This document shows positions 8,056 through 16,111 of a stretch of 64,000 bases of DNA, piece by piece (position 1 is the first letter of the stretch; every line of letters starts with the position of its first letter). The position numbers and the translations under genes are program-made. The DNA is from an uncultured Alphaproteobacteria bacterium (GTDB taxonomy: Bacteria; Pseudomonadota; Alphaproteobacteria; UBA11222). Under the pieces are notes generated by a model. That model searched no databases. It had not been told where the DNA came from and saw nothing but the letters and a program-made list of their open reading frames with translations. The DNA lies in assembly GCA_947258435.1 (NCBI GenBank), contig CAMYID010000019.1, positions 1 through 64,000 of the forward strand, given 5' to 3'.

Positions 8056-9009
8056 ATGATCGAAATTTTGAATCTGGTTAAACGGTTCGGACCAACGATC
8101 ACGGCTGTGGATGGCATCAGCTTTCATGTCGGCAAGGGAGAGGTGCTGGGCTTCCTTGGCCCCAATGGCGCGGGCAAATCGACAACGATGAAAATGATCA
8201 CCGGTTTTCTGGCCCCCACGGCCGGAACTGTCCGCGTTCTGGGTTGCGATATCCGCGAAGACCCGATTGGCACGAAGGAAAAGATCGGCTATCTGCCCGA
8301 AGGTGCGCCGGCCTATCCGGATATGACGCCGCGCGAGTTCCTGCAATTCATCGCCGATGTGCGGCGGATCCCGCACGGCAGCCAAACGGAACTGATTGCC
8401 CTGGCCGTTCGGCGCACAGAACTTGCCAGCGTGATGGAACAGCCGATCGACACCCTGTCGAAAGGCTTCAAGCGCCGGGTCGGGCTTGCCCAGGCCATTC
8501 TGCATGATCCGCCGGTCCTCATCATGGACGAGCCGACCGACGGGCTCGATCCGAACCAGAAGCATGCAGTGCGCAATCTGATTCGCCGCATGGCGCCGGA
8601 AAAAGCGATCATCATCTCCACCCATATTCTGGAGGAAGTGGACGCGATCTGCGACCGCGCGATTATCATCGATCACGGCAAAATCGTCGCCGACGGCACA
8701 CCGGACGCGCTGATGGCGCGATCCCACCACCATAATGCAGTGCAGATCACACTGGACAGCGAGATTGCAAAAATAGCCGAAGAAGCCTTTCTGGCCATGC
8801 CGCATGTGGCCGACGTCGCGCGTCATGACTTGCCGGACAGGACGGCCTCACTGACACGCTTTACTCTTTACCCGAAAGACGGACAACGGCTTGTCGACGA
8901 GATCGGTGCATTCACCCGCGCGCGTGGCTGGTCCACCCATGAACTTTATGCCGAACTCGGCCGGCTTGACGAAGTATTCCGTTCAGTCACGACGGGAGAC
9001 ACCCAATGA
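8056..9009 (+). CDS. ABC transporter ATP-binding protein (GldA/NosF-like)
   Basis: A 317-residue ABC ATPase. Walker A GPNGAGKST spans about residues 35-43, the signature is LSKGFKRRVGLAQ, Walker B is LIMDEPTDGLD, and the switch histidine lies in STHILEE. A roughly 90-residue C-terminal extension follows, as in GldA-type exporters. It would energize the permease encoded by the next gene, whose ATG overlaps this stop (ATGA). The first gene of a four-gene operon. There is no visible ribosome-binding site, but the N-terminus MIEILNLVKRFG matches family starts, so 8056 is kept. Confidence 0.92.
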   Translation: MIEILNLVKRFGPTITAVDGISFHVGKGEVLGFLGPNGAGKSTTMKMITGFLAPTAGTVRVLGCDIREDPIGTKEKIGYLPEGAPAYPDMTPREFLQFIADVRRIPHGSQTELIALAVRRTELASVMEQPIDTLSKGFKRRVGLAQAILHDPPVLIMDEPTDGLDPNQKHAVRNLIRRMAPEKAIIISTHILEEVDAICDRAIIIDHGKIVADGTPDALMARSHHHNAVQITLDSEIAKIAEEAFLAMPHVADVARHDLPDRTASLTRFTLYPKDGQRLVDEIGAFTRARGWSTHELYAELGRLDEVFRSVTTGDTQ

Positions 9010-9740
9010 ACCGGATGCTGGCGGTCTTCAGGCGCGAATTCATGGGGTATTTCTCAACCCCGCTCGCCTATATCTTCATTGTCATCTTTCTGTTTCTAAC
9101 CGGCGTGACGACCTTTTACGTCGGCGGATTTTTCGAAGCAGGCCAGGCCCATCTGCAGGTGTTTTTCCTGTTTCACCCCTGGCTTTATCTGTTTCTGATC
9201 CCCGCCATTGCCATGCGTCTGTGGGCGGATGAACGTAAATCGGGCACGATTGAACTGCTGCTGACATTGCCTGTGCCGCTCTGGGCCGCGGTGCTGGGCA
9301 AATATCTGGCCGCATGGGCTTTTACCGGCGTTGCGCTGCTGCTGACCTTTCCGGTCTGGCTTACCGTGAATTACCTTGGTGACCCTGACAATGGCGTCAT
9401 CCTGGCGGGTTACATCGGCAGCCTGCTGATGGCCGGGGCCTATCTTGCCATCGGCGCCTGCATTTCCGCCACAACCCGCAATCAGGTCATCGCCTTTGTG
9501 GTCACGGTGGTCGTCTGCTTCCTTTTCACCGTCTCGGGCCTGCCGATCGTGCTCGATTTCTTCAGCGCCTGGACACCGCAGACGGTGCTTGCGACCATCG
9601 CCTCCTTCAGCTTTCTCACCCATTTTGATGCGATTACCGACGGGGTGATCGATTTGCGCGATGTCGTCTTCTTCGCATCGCTGATTGCGGTTTGGCTGTT
9701 TGCCAACGGCATCGTGATCGAAATGAAAAAGGCGGGATGA
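9006..9740 (+). CDS. ABC-2 type transporter permease (GldF-like)
   Basis: A 244-residue integral membrane protein with about six hydrophobic segments and an N-terminus (MLAVFRREFMGYFSTPLAY) typical of ABC-2/GldF permeases. The ERKSGTIELLLTLP segment after the second hairpin is characteristic of this family. It pairs with the ATPase before it (4-base overlap) and with the GldG-like protein after it (4-base gap). The substrate is unknown; in Bacteroidetes the related GldAFG complex supports gliding, but outside them the role is unclear. Confidence 0.88.
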   Translation: MNRMLAVFRREFMGYFSTPLAYIFIVIFLFLTGVTTFYVGGFFEAGQAHLQVFFLFHPWLYLFLIPAIAMRLWADERKSGTIELLLTLPVPLWAAVLGKYLAAWAFTGVALLLTFPVWLTVNYLGDPDNGVILAGYIGSLLMAGAYLAIGACISATTRNQVIAFVVTVVVCFLFTVSGLPIVLDFFSAWTPQTVLATIASFSFLTHFDAITDGVIDLRDVVFFASLIAVWLFANGIVIEMKKAG

Positions 9741-9744
9741 GGCG

Positions 9745-11721
9745 ATGACACGCAATTTTTCCGCTATCGCCGCACTATTCCTGGCTGGCACCTTGTTTTT
9801 TGCGATCAATGTGCTGTCCAACGCCACGCTGCATTCAGCGCGCTTCGATCTGACCGAAGACGGGCTTTTCACGTTGAGCGAGGGAACGCTGAACACCCTT
9901 GCGAAACTCGACGAGCCCATTCGGCTGCGGTTTTTTTATTCCGAGAAACTTGCCAATGACATTCCGGGCGCGCAGGCCTACAGCCAACGCGTGCGCGACA
10001 TGCTGAAGGAGTTCGAAGCAAAGGCAGATGGCAAGCTGATCCTGGAAATTATCGATCCCGAACCGTTTAGCGAGGCGGAAGACAAAGCGGTTGCACTGGG
10101 CATTCAGGGGCTTGAAACCGGCGGCGGCGACAAGTTCTTCCTGGGACTTGCCGCAAGCAATATGGTCGACGGTCAGGAAACCATCCCCTTCTTTGCGCAG
10201 GATCGGGAACAATTCCTGGAATATGACCTGACCCGCCTGATCGCCAAACTATCGACGGGCGAGCAACCAAAAGTCGGCGTGCTCACCGGCCTGCCGCTTG
10301 ATATCGGCAAGGGCGGCGTTGAAGGCTTGATGCGCGGCAATATCGAACCCTTTGTTCTGTATGAGCAGATGGGCGAATTCTACGATGTGACTTTACTGCC
10401 CAAGCAATTTCTGCAGGTCGACGCGGATCTTGATGTGCTTGTTATCGTGCAGCCCGACAATCCGGATCTGCTGACCCGCTATGCGATCGATCAGTTCGTG
10501 ATGAGGGGGGGGCGGGTCATCGCCTTTACCGATCCGGTTTCCGAAGTCGCCAAGCCGCCTGCCAAGACAAAAAACCCGCTCGCCTCGCCCGATGCGACTT
10601 CCCCCTCGTCCGAGCTTGCCGATCTTTATCAGTCCTGGGGTATCGCCATGGACGAGAACATTATCGTCGGAGATCGCAAGAACGGGCTGCGGGTGGCTGT
10701 CGACTATCAGGGAGAGCGGCAGAATGTTGCCTATATCGCCTGGCTGGGGTTGGGCAAACCGGCATTTAATCAGGAAGATCCGGTCACGGCCGACCTGTCC
10801 TATATGACATTTGCCATGCCCGGTTTTCTGACCCCGCTTGAGGGGGCAACGACGCAATTCACGCCGCTGATCAGCAGCAGTACCGATTCCGGGCCGATCG
10901 AGGCCACGCTGATCCTGCGGCGCGCGCCCAATCCGATCGATCTGCTGCGTGACTTCGAACCAACAGCGCAAAGCTACACAATTGCCGCGCGGGTTTCCGG
11001 CCCGGCTGCTTCGGCTTTTCCCGCAGGTCCGCCGCCTCTGCCCGAAGATGCCGATGATGTGCTGCGCGAACGTTACGCCGCCTTGCCGGCCCATATCGCG
11101 CAGGCGCAGTCGCCCATCAACATCATCGCCGTTGCCGATACAGATATGTGGGACGATGGCTGGTGGGTGCAAAGCACCAGTTTCCGGGGTCAGCGGATTG
11201 CCGTGCCGACGGCCGACAACGGCAATTTCGTCCTTGGCGCCATTGAGAACATGACCGGATCGAATGAGTTGATTTCGTTGCGCAGTCGCGCCAGGTCAAA
11301 CCGGCCCTTTACGGTGGTAGCCGAAATTCTGGCAAGTGCCGAATCGCGCTATCTGGCTGAGGAACAGCGGCTTGAGCAGGAGCTGAAACAGACCGAAGCC
11401 AGGCTTGCGCAGATGGAGCGGCCCAGTTCAGCGGGAATGCCCCTGCCCGAAGGCGGGGCCGGTCAGTCCTTTATCAGCGCCGAACAGGAGCGCGAAATCG
11501 CCCGCGCCCGCGAACAGATCGCCCAGACGCGCGCCGCGCTGCGTGAGGTGCAGCGCTCGCTTCGCGAAGATGTCGACCGGTTGGCGGCCACCCTGCGCTT
11601 TATCAATATCGGCCTGATGCCCCTTATCGTCGCCCTGGCGGCACTACTGTTTGGATGGATCCGGCGTCAGCGGCGCAAGCAGCGCGCGCGCAACGCCTGG
11701 CTCACGGAGGCGAAACAATGA
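9745..11721 (+). CDS. GldG-family ABC transport auxiliary protein
   Basis: A 658-residue membrane-anchored protein. There is one N-terminal transmembrane segment (about 7-27), then a large extracytoplasmic region with the DLTEDGLFTLS motif that opens the GldG/ABC-transport-auxiliary domain. A glutamate/arginine-rich coiled coil spans about residues 530-620, and a second membrane helix (about 622-642) precedes a basic tail. It likely forms the periplasmic part of the exporter with the two genes upstream. Its TGA overlaps the ATG of the DUF4340 gene. Confidence 0.87.
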   Translation: MTRNFSAIAALFLAGTLFFAINVLSNATLHSARFDLTEDGLFTLSEGTLNTLAKLDEPIRLRFFYSEKLANDIPGAQAYSQRVRDMLKEFEAKADGKLILEIIDPEPFSEAEDKAVALGIQGLETGGGDKFFLGLAASNMVDGQETIPFFAQDREQFLEYDLTRLIAKLSTGEQPKVGVLTGLPLDIGKGGVEGLMRGNIEPFVLYEQMGEFYDVTLLPKQFLQVDADLDVLVIVQPDNPDLLTRYAIDQFVMRGGRVIAFTDPVSEVAKPPAKTKNPLASPDATSPSSELADLYQSWGIAMDENIIVGDRKNGLRVAVDYQGERQNVAYIAWLGLGKPAFNQEDPVTADLSYMTFAMPGFLTPLEGATTQFTPLISSSTDSGPIEATLILRRAPNPIDLLRDFEPTAQSYTIAARVSGPAASAFPAGPPPLPEDADDVLRERYAALPAHIAQAQSPINIIAVADTDMWDDGWWVQSTSFRGQRIAVPTADNGNFVLGAIENMTGSNELISLRSRARSNRPFTVVAEILASAESRYLAEEQRLEQELKQTEARLAQMERPSSAGMPLPEGGAGQSFISAEQEREIARAREQIAQTRAALREVQRSLREDVDRLAATLRFINIGLMPLIVALAALLFGWIRRQRRKQRARNAWLTEAKQ

Positions 11722-12848
11722 GCCCGCGTGCACTGTCCTGGCTGGCCGGCATCACCCTGATCGCTGTGATCGCCGCAGCGGCAGCCGTGATGCTGCGGCA
11801 ATCCGCAAACCAGATCGATTTTGAACCGCAATTGCTGTTTCCCGAGCTGAAAGGGCAAATCGACGCTGTCACTAAGCTGTCAATACAGCAGGGCGATGTC
11901 ACGATTACCGTAGCCCGCGACGCCGACGGTGGCTGGGGGCTGCCCGACCGGGGGGGCTGGCCCGCCAATTTCGATATGGTCCGTAAGGCCGTGCTGGGCA
12001 TGGCCAATCTGAAAGCCGTTGAACGGCGCACCGCCCGGGCCACAAACCACGCCACACTGCAACTCGCCGCGCCCGGGGCAGAAGAAGGTGCCGGGCTGCA
12101 GCTTGCATTATATGACGATGAAGACGAGCAAATGGCCGCAATCGTGATCGGCAAGGTCAAAAGCCCCGGATCGGGGACCCAGCCCGGCACTGCTTATGGC
12201 CGGCGTCTGGGTGAGGATCAGGTCTATCTGATCGCGGGCGAGGTAAGCCCCTCGCTTGAGGTCAGCACCTGGCTGGATCGCGCCCTGTTTGACATCAGGC
12301 CGGAACGGATTATGTCTCTCACCGTCACGCCGCCGGTCGGCCGCAGCTTCGATGTGCTGCGCGACAGCCCCGAGGACGATTTTCAACTCACCGAAATTCC
12401 CCAGGACAAGGAACCGGTACTACCCGATATCGCCCGCAACCTTGCGCATTCGGTGGTCCTGCTGACCCTTGAGGATGTGCGCCCGGCAGATGAAATCGCA
12501 ATGGAAAATCCCTTTGTTTCCGTCCACCGCATGTTTGATGGCATGGTATTAACCACCCGCGCGGTTCAGACCGACAGGGGCCGCTGGGCCCGTTTTAAAG
12601 CAAGCTTTGATCCCGCACAGGCTGAGCGTGCGCGCGAAGCCGGCCTGTTCGAGAAATATTCAGCCCTGCTTGATGCAGAGCAGGTCCGCGCCATGGTAAG
12701 CGCAATCAATGACCGGACCAACGGTTGGGCCTTCAAGGTGACCGGCATGAAAGCCGCCGATATGACCCGCGATTATTTCAGCCTGTTCAAGACCAGGTCG
12801 GAAGACGCCGCGCAACCGGAAAATCCGTTCGCCTCTCCTTCGCGCTGA
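11718..12848 (+). CDS. DUF4340 domain-containing protein
   Basis: About 376 residues: an N-terminal membrane anchor (about 5-24) followed by a beta-rich extracytoplasmic region typical of DUF4340, with motifs such as WGLPDRGGWPANFDMVRK. An earlier in-frame start exists at 11655, but the ATG at 11718 overlaps the preceding stop (ATGA) and has GGAGG at 11706-11710. DUF4340 genes recur beside GldA/F/G-like operons, so it is probably a further exporter subunit. Molecular function is unknown. Its stop codon lies inside the first unit of a five-copy degenerate repeat (12841-12916). Confidence 0.83.
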   Translation: MSPRALSWLAGITLIAVIAAAAAVMLRQSANQIDFEPQLLFPELKGQIDAVTKLSIQQGDVTITVARDADGGWGLPDRGGWPANFDMVRKAVLGMANLKAVERRTARATNHATLQLAAPGAEEGAGLQLALYDDEDEQMAAIVIGKVKSPGSGTQPGTAYGRRLGEDQVYLIAGEVSPSLEVSTWLDRALFDIRPERIMSLTVTPPVGRSFDVLRDSPEDDFQLTEIPQDKEPVLPDIARNLAHSVVLLTLEDVRPADEIAMENPFVSVHRMFDGMVLTTRAVQTDRGRWARFKASFDPAQAERAREAGLFEKYSALLDAEQVRAMVSAINDRTNGWAFKVTGMKAADMTRDYFSLFKTRSEDAAQPENPFASPSR

Positions 12849-12916
12849 TCTACGGCACGCCGATATTAAGACACGCTGATATAAGGCACGCTGGTTTACA
12901 GCGCGCTGACCTATCA
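12841..12916. repeat. Five degenerate tandem units of 15-16 bp at a gene end
   Basis: Units CGCGCTGATCTACGG (12841), CACGCCGATATTAAGA (12856), CACGCTGATATAAGG (12872), CACGCTGGTTTACAG (12887) and CGCGCTGACCTATCA (12902) follow one another. The TGA stop of the DUF4340 gene is inside the first unit. Confidence 0.8.
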
Positions 12917-12943
12917 CTCGCCCAAACACGGCATGCCGGCATT

Positions 12944-12990
12944 GCACGTGGCCCGGGAACGCATGGCCTGGGAACGCATGGCCTGGGAAC
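12944..12990. repeat. 15-bp tandem repeat (two perfect copies plus one degenerate)
   Basis: GCATGGCCTGGGAAC occurs at 12961-12975 and 12976-12990, preceded by the related GCACGTGGCCCGGGAAC at 12944-12960. The last copy forms the left arm of the hairpin at 12981-13007. Confidence 0.85.
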
Positions 12991-13007
12991 CGGCGCTCTT
13001 CCCAGGC
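12981..13007. terminator. Hairpin between convergent genes (terminator-like, no T tract)
   Basis: GCCTGGGAA (12981-12989) and TTCCCAGGC (12999-13007) form a perfect 9-bp stem with a 9-base loop, between the DUF4340 gene and the converging beta-propeller gene. No run of T follows on either strand, so its role as a terminator is uncertain. Confidence 0.4.
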
Positions 13008-13013
13008 ATTCAG

Positions 13014-14126
13014 CTAGGGCGCCCCCAGCGGGGAATAGGCCATGCCCCCCGGCGCACGGCTACCCTGAAATGAGCGGATCGGCACCCCGGCAAAAATATC
13101 GTACTGTACGATCTCGCCGGAAAAATTATTCATGACATAGACGCTGAGTCCGTCTTCGGCAGGTACCAGCCCGACCGGAATGGAGATATGGCCAAGCCGG
13201 GTTCCTGTAAACAGTTCCTCACCGGTCTTTGCCTCAAGCGCATCTTCCGCCGCCCCGGTCCGGGTTGAGATCAGCTTCGCCTGTTCATAGGAATCGGTAT
13301 TGAAAATCATGACATCGGCTGACAGGGCATTGGAAATCATCGCATAGCGACCATTGGGGGTCAGCGCGACACCCATCGGCATATTCCCGGCAACCAGACT
13401 GACAATTGTGCTGAGGTCATCGCTCTGCAGCACATGAACCAGATCCGCCCCCCGATCGGCAACCCATAATGACGCACCGTCCGGGGACAGGGAAAGGCTC
13501 TGCGCTTCGGCGGTTTCCTTGCTGACACCGGTTTCAACCCCGCTCGACAGGTCGATCTTGGTCAATGGGCCGCCCGCCGGATCCCCAATAAAGGCATAGC
13601 GGCCATCGCTGCTCAGTGCGAGCTGCCTCTCGCTATCCGCCCCGCTGCCAAGCGCGGGCAACAATTCACGCCGCGCAACATCAACGCGCGCCAGCATATG
13701 GCTGCCCTGCACCGTCACCACTGCCTGCTGCCCGCCCGGCAGCCAGCGGATCGCAAAGGGCCGACGATGCGGGGCCAGATCAATATTTCCCAGCCTCCTG
13801 CCCGCTGCCACGTCAAACAGGCTCAGGCTGCCGCCCTGCGCGTCGCGGCCGCCATAATTGGAAACCAGCGCAAGCGTGCCATCGGGGCTGATCGCGATAT
13901 CGCGCGGCCCCTTGCCTGTTGCCGCCCGGCTGCGGATCGTCCCTTGTTCGGTATCGATGAAGCTGACCTGTTCAGCGGCAGGATCGACAACCATCAAAGT
14001 GCCAGCCAGACCGGTTCTCAGCCCCCCCGGGGACCCGACAAGCAGCCCCAGCATCACCAACATGAACCACCCGGTTCCGGCAATGACTGCTGGCAGCCTG
14101 CGAATGACTTGATTTATTTGTCCCAT
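13014..14126 (-). CDS. YncE/YVTN-type beta-propeller protein, membrane-anchored or secreted
   Basis: A 370-residue protein with a hydrophobic N-terminal helix (about 17-33, a likely signal or anchor) followed by repeated propeller blades of the YVTN/YncE kind, visible as recurring PRDIAISPDGTLALVSN, LSLSPDGASLWVADR and GVALTPNGRYAMISN units. Such proteins usually act as periplasmic scaffolds; no catalytic residues can be named. It is divergent from htpG, and the candidate heat-shock promoter of htpG overlaps its first codons and upstream sequence. Confidence 0.82.
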   Translation of the reverse strand: MGQINQVIRRLPAVIAGTGWFMLVMLGLLVGSPGGLRTGLAGTLMVVDPAAEQVSFIDTEQGTIRSRAATGKGPRDIAISPDGTLALVSNYGGRDAQGGSLSLFDVAAGRRLGNIDLAPHRRPFAIRWLPGGQQAVVTVQGSHMLARVDVARRELLPALGSGADSERQLALSSDGRYAFIGDPAGGPLTKIDLSSGVETGVSKETAEAQSLSLSPDGASLWVADRGADLVHVLQSDDLSTIVSLVAGNMPMGVALTPNGRYAMISNALSADVMIFNTDSYEQAKLISTRTGAAEDALEAKTGEELFTGTRLGHISIPVGLVPAEDGLSVYVMNNFSGEIVQYDIFAGVPIRSFQGSRAPGGMAYSPLGAP

Positions 14127-14139
14127 CCTCTACCTATCT
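14108..14139 (+). promoter_or_regulatory. Candidate sigma-32 (RpoH) promoter of htpG
   Basis: CTTGAT (14108-14113) and CCTATCT (14133-14139) resemble the alphaproteobacterial heat-shock elements (CTTG and CYTATnT). The spacer is 19 bases from the end of CTTGAT, slightly long. htpG is a known RpoH-regulated gene in many proteobacteria. Confidence 0.45.
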
Positions 14140-14191
14140 TCTGGAAACCGGGTACGCCCCATCAGGAAACGCAGCAACTTCAGATCGGATT

Positions 14192-16108
14192 ATGAGCGAA
14201 TCAGCAAACGAAAAACATGCTTTTCAGGCAGAGGTTTCCCGTCTTTTACATATGATGATCAATTCGGTTTATTCCGAACGGGAAATTTTCCTGCGCGAGT
14301 TGATTTCAAACGCCTCGGACGCCTGCGACAAGCTGCGCTATCTGGCGATTACCGATCCGTCGCTGCAAAGCGGTGGCGACAGCTTCCGAATCGATATCAC
14401 CCTGGACAAGCAGGCAAGGCTGATCACAATCGCCGATAATGGCGTGGGGATGAGCCATGACGAGCTGATCGAAAACCTTGGCACCATCGCCCATTCGGGC
14501 ACCGGCAAATTCGTCGACCAGCTGACCGGCGACGCATCGGCCGATATCGACCTGATCGGCCAGTTTGGCGTCGGCTTTTATTCCGCCTTCATGGTGGCTG
14601 AACATGTCGATGTTCTGAGCCGTCGCGCGGGCAGCGCGGAAGCCTGGCTGTGGCAATCGGGCGGTACGGGCGAATTTGAGCTGTCACAGGCCGAAAAAAC
14701 CGCGCCGGGCACTGAAATCCGGCTGCATATTCGCGAAGATGATGATGAGTTTCTCGATGCCATGCGGCTGCGTCAGGTGATCAATGCCTATTCCGATCAC
14801 GTGGCGCACCCGATCTATCTGCATATTGCCGACGACACGGACGCAGACGCAGAAGCTGAGCAAAAGCCCGTCAATGCGGGATCTGCCCTGTGGACCCGGC
14901 CGAAAAACGAGATCACCGACGAGCAGTATAAAGAGTTCTATCACACCGTCGGACACATGTTCGACGATCCCTGGGCAACAATTCATTATCGCGCGGAAGG
15001 CAAGATCGAATTTACCGTTCTGCTGTTCATCCCCTCCATGCCGCCGATGGACCTGTTCGACCCGGCCCGGCAAAATCGCCTGCGGCTTTATGTCCGACGG
15101 GTCTTCATCACCGAGGAGGCGCAGCTTCTGCCGCCCTGGCTGCGCTTTGTACGCGGAGTTGTCGATTCTGCTGATATGCCGCTCAATATCAGCCGCGAAA
15201 TGCTGCAGAACAACCCGATGGTCGCGCGTATCCGCAAGGCGCTGACCAACCGCATTCTGACAGAGCTGAAAAAGAAGGCGGAGAAAGACCCTGAAGGGTT
15301 TGCGCAGTTCTGGCGCAATTTCGGCGCGGTCATCAAGGAGGGTCTGTACGAGGATACCGAACGTGGTGAGGAACTGCTGAAACTGTCCCGGTTCGCAACC
15401 AGCAAGTCGGAGGATACACTCCGCTCGCTCGATGACTATCTTGCCGATATGCCCGACACGCAAACCGCAATCTACTATATCGCCGGCGAATCGCAGGCCG
15501 CAATCAAGCGTAGCCCGCAACTGGAAGGCTTTGTTGCACGCGATATCGAGGTGCTGCTGCTGAGCGATCCGGTGGACGATTTCTGGCTGACGACGCACCG
15601 GACATATGAGGGCAAGCCTTTCAAATCGATCACCCAGGGCGATGCCGATCTGCAGGAGTTGCCCAAAAAGTCAGATAGCGATGACACAGAAAATGCCCAG
15701 GATGCGGCGGCCGAAGGCGATATGGCTGTGCTGATCGCGCTCTGCAAGCAGGCGCTGGGCGATGCGGTCAGCGATGTGCGTGGATCGAACCGGCTGACCG
15801 AAAGCGCGGTCTGTCTGGTAGCATCGGAATCGGGGATCGACATGAATCTGGAACGTATTCTCGCGCGCCAGAATCAGGATGCCGGCCTGCCCAAAACCGC
15901 ACGTATCCTCGAACTGAACCCTTCGCATCCCATGATCGGGGCGCTGGCTGAAAAAGCCAGAACAGGCGGCGCTGTCGATCAGCTTGAGGAAGCCGCGCAT
16001 CTGCTGCTCGATCAGGCAAGGATACTGGAAGGCGAACCCCTGGATGATCCGGCAGCGTTTGCCAAACGCATGGCGGCGATGGTTACGCGGGCTATCAGCC
16101 CGGCCTGA
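14192..16108 (+). CDS. htpG: Molecular chaperone HtpG (Hsp90)
   Basis: A 638-residue Hsp90 of normal length. The GHKL ATPase motifs are clear: the FLRELISNASDACDKLR helix (about 32-48), IADNGVGM (about 81-88), and HSGTGKF followed by QFGVGFYSAF in the lid region. The middle domain includes LNISREMLQ with its arginine, and the dimerization domain ends near residue 635. It assists folding of client proteins in the cytoplasm, using ATP. It stands alone, divergent from the beta-propeller gene and converging on the DUF2254 gene with 3 bases between the stops. Confidence 0.97.
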   Translation: MSESANEKHAFQAEVSRLLHMMINSVYSEREIFLRELISNASDACDKLRYLAITDPSLQSGGDSFRIDITLDKQARLITIADNGVGMSHDELIENLGTIAHSGTGKFVDQLTGDASADIDLIGQFGVGFYSAFMVAEHVDVLSRRAGSAEAWLWQSGGTGEFELSQAEKTAPGTEIRLHIREDDDEFLDAMRLRQVINAYSDHVAHPIYLHIADDTDADAEAEQKPVNAGSALWTRPKNEITDEQYKEFYHTVGHMFDDPWATIHYRAEGKIEFTVLLFIPSMPPMDLFDPARQNRLRLYVRRVFITEEAQLLPPWLRFVRGVVDSADMPLNISREMLQNNPMVARIRKALTNRILTELKKKAEKDPEGFAQFWRNFGAVIKEGLYEDTERGEELLKLSRFATSKSEDTLRSLDDYLADMPDTQTAIYYIAGESQAAIKRSPQLEGFVARDIEVLLLSDPVDDFWLTTHRTYEGKPFKSITQGDADLQELPKKSDSDDTENAQDAAAEGDMAVLIALCKQALGDAVSDVRGSNRLTESAVCLVASESGIDMNLERILARQNQDAGLPKTARILELNPSHPMIGALAEKARTGGAVDQLEEAAHLLLDQARILEGEPLDDPAAFAKRMAAMVTRAISPA

Positions 16109-16111
16109 CCC

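Noticed and set aside
7745-8059. 104-codon open frame before the ABC operon
   Set aside because: No ribosome-binding site, no motif, overlaps the promoter and the start of the ABC ATPase gene.
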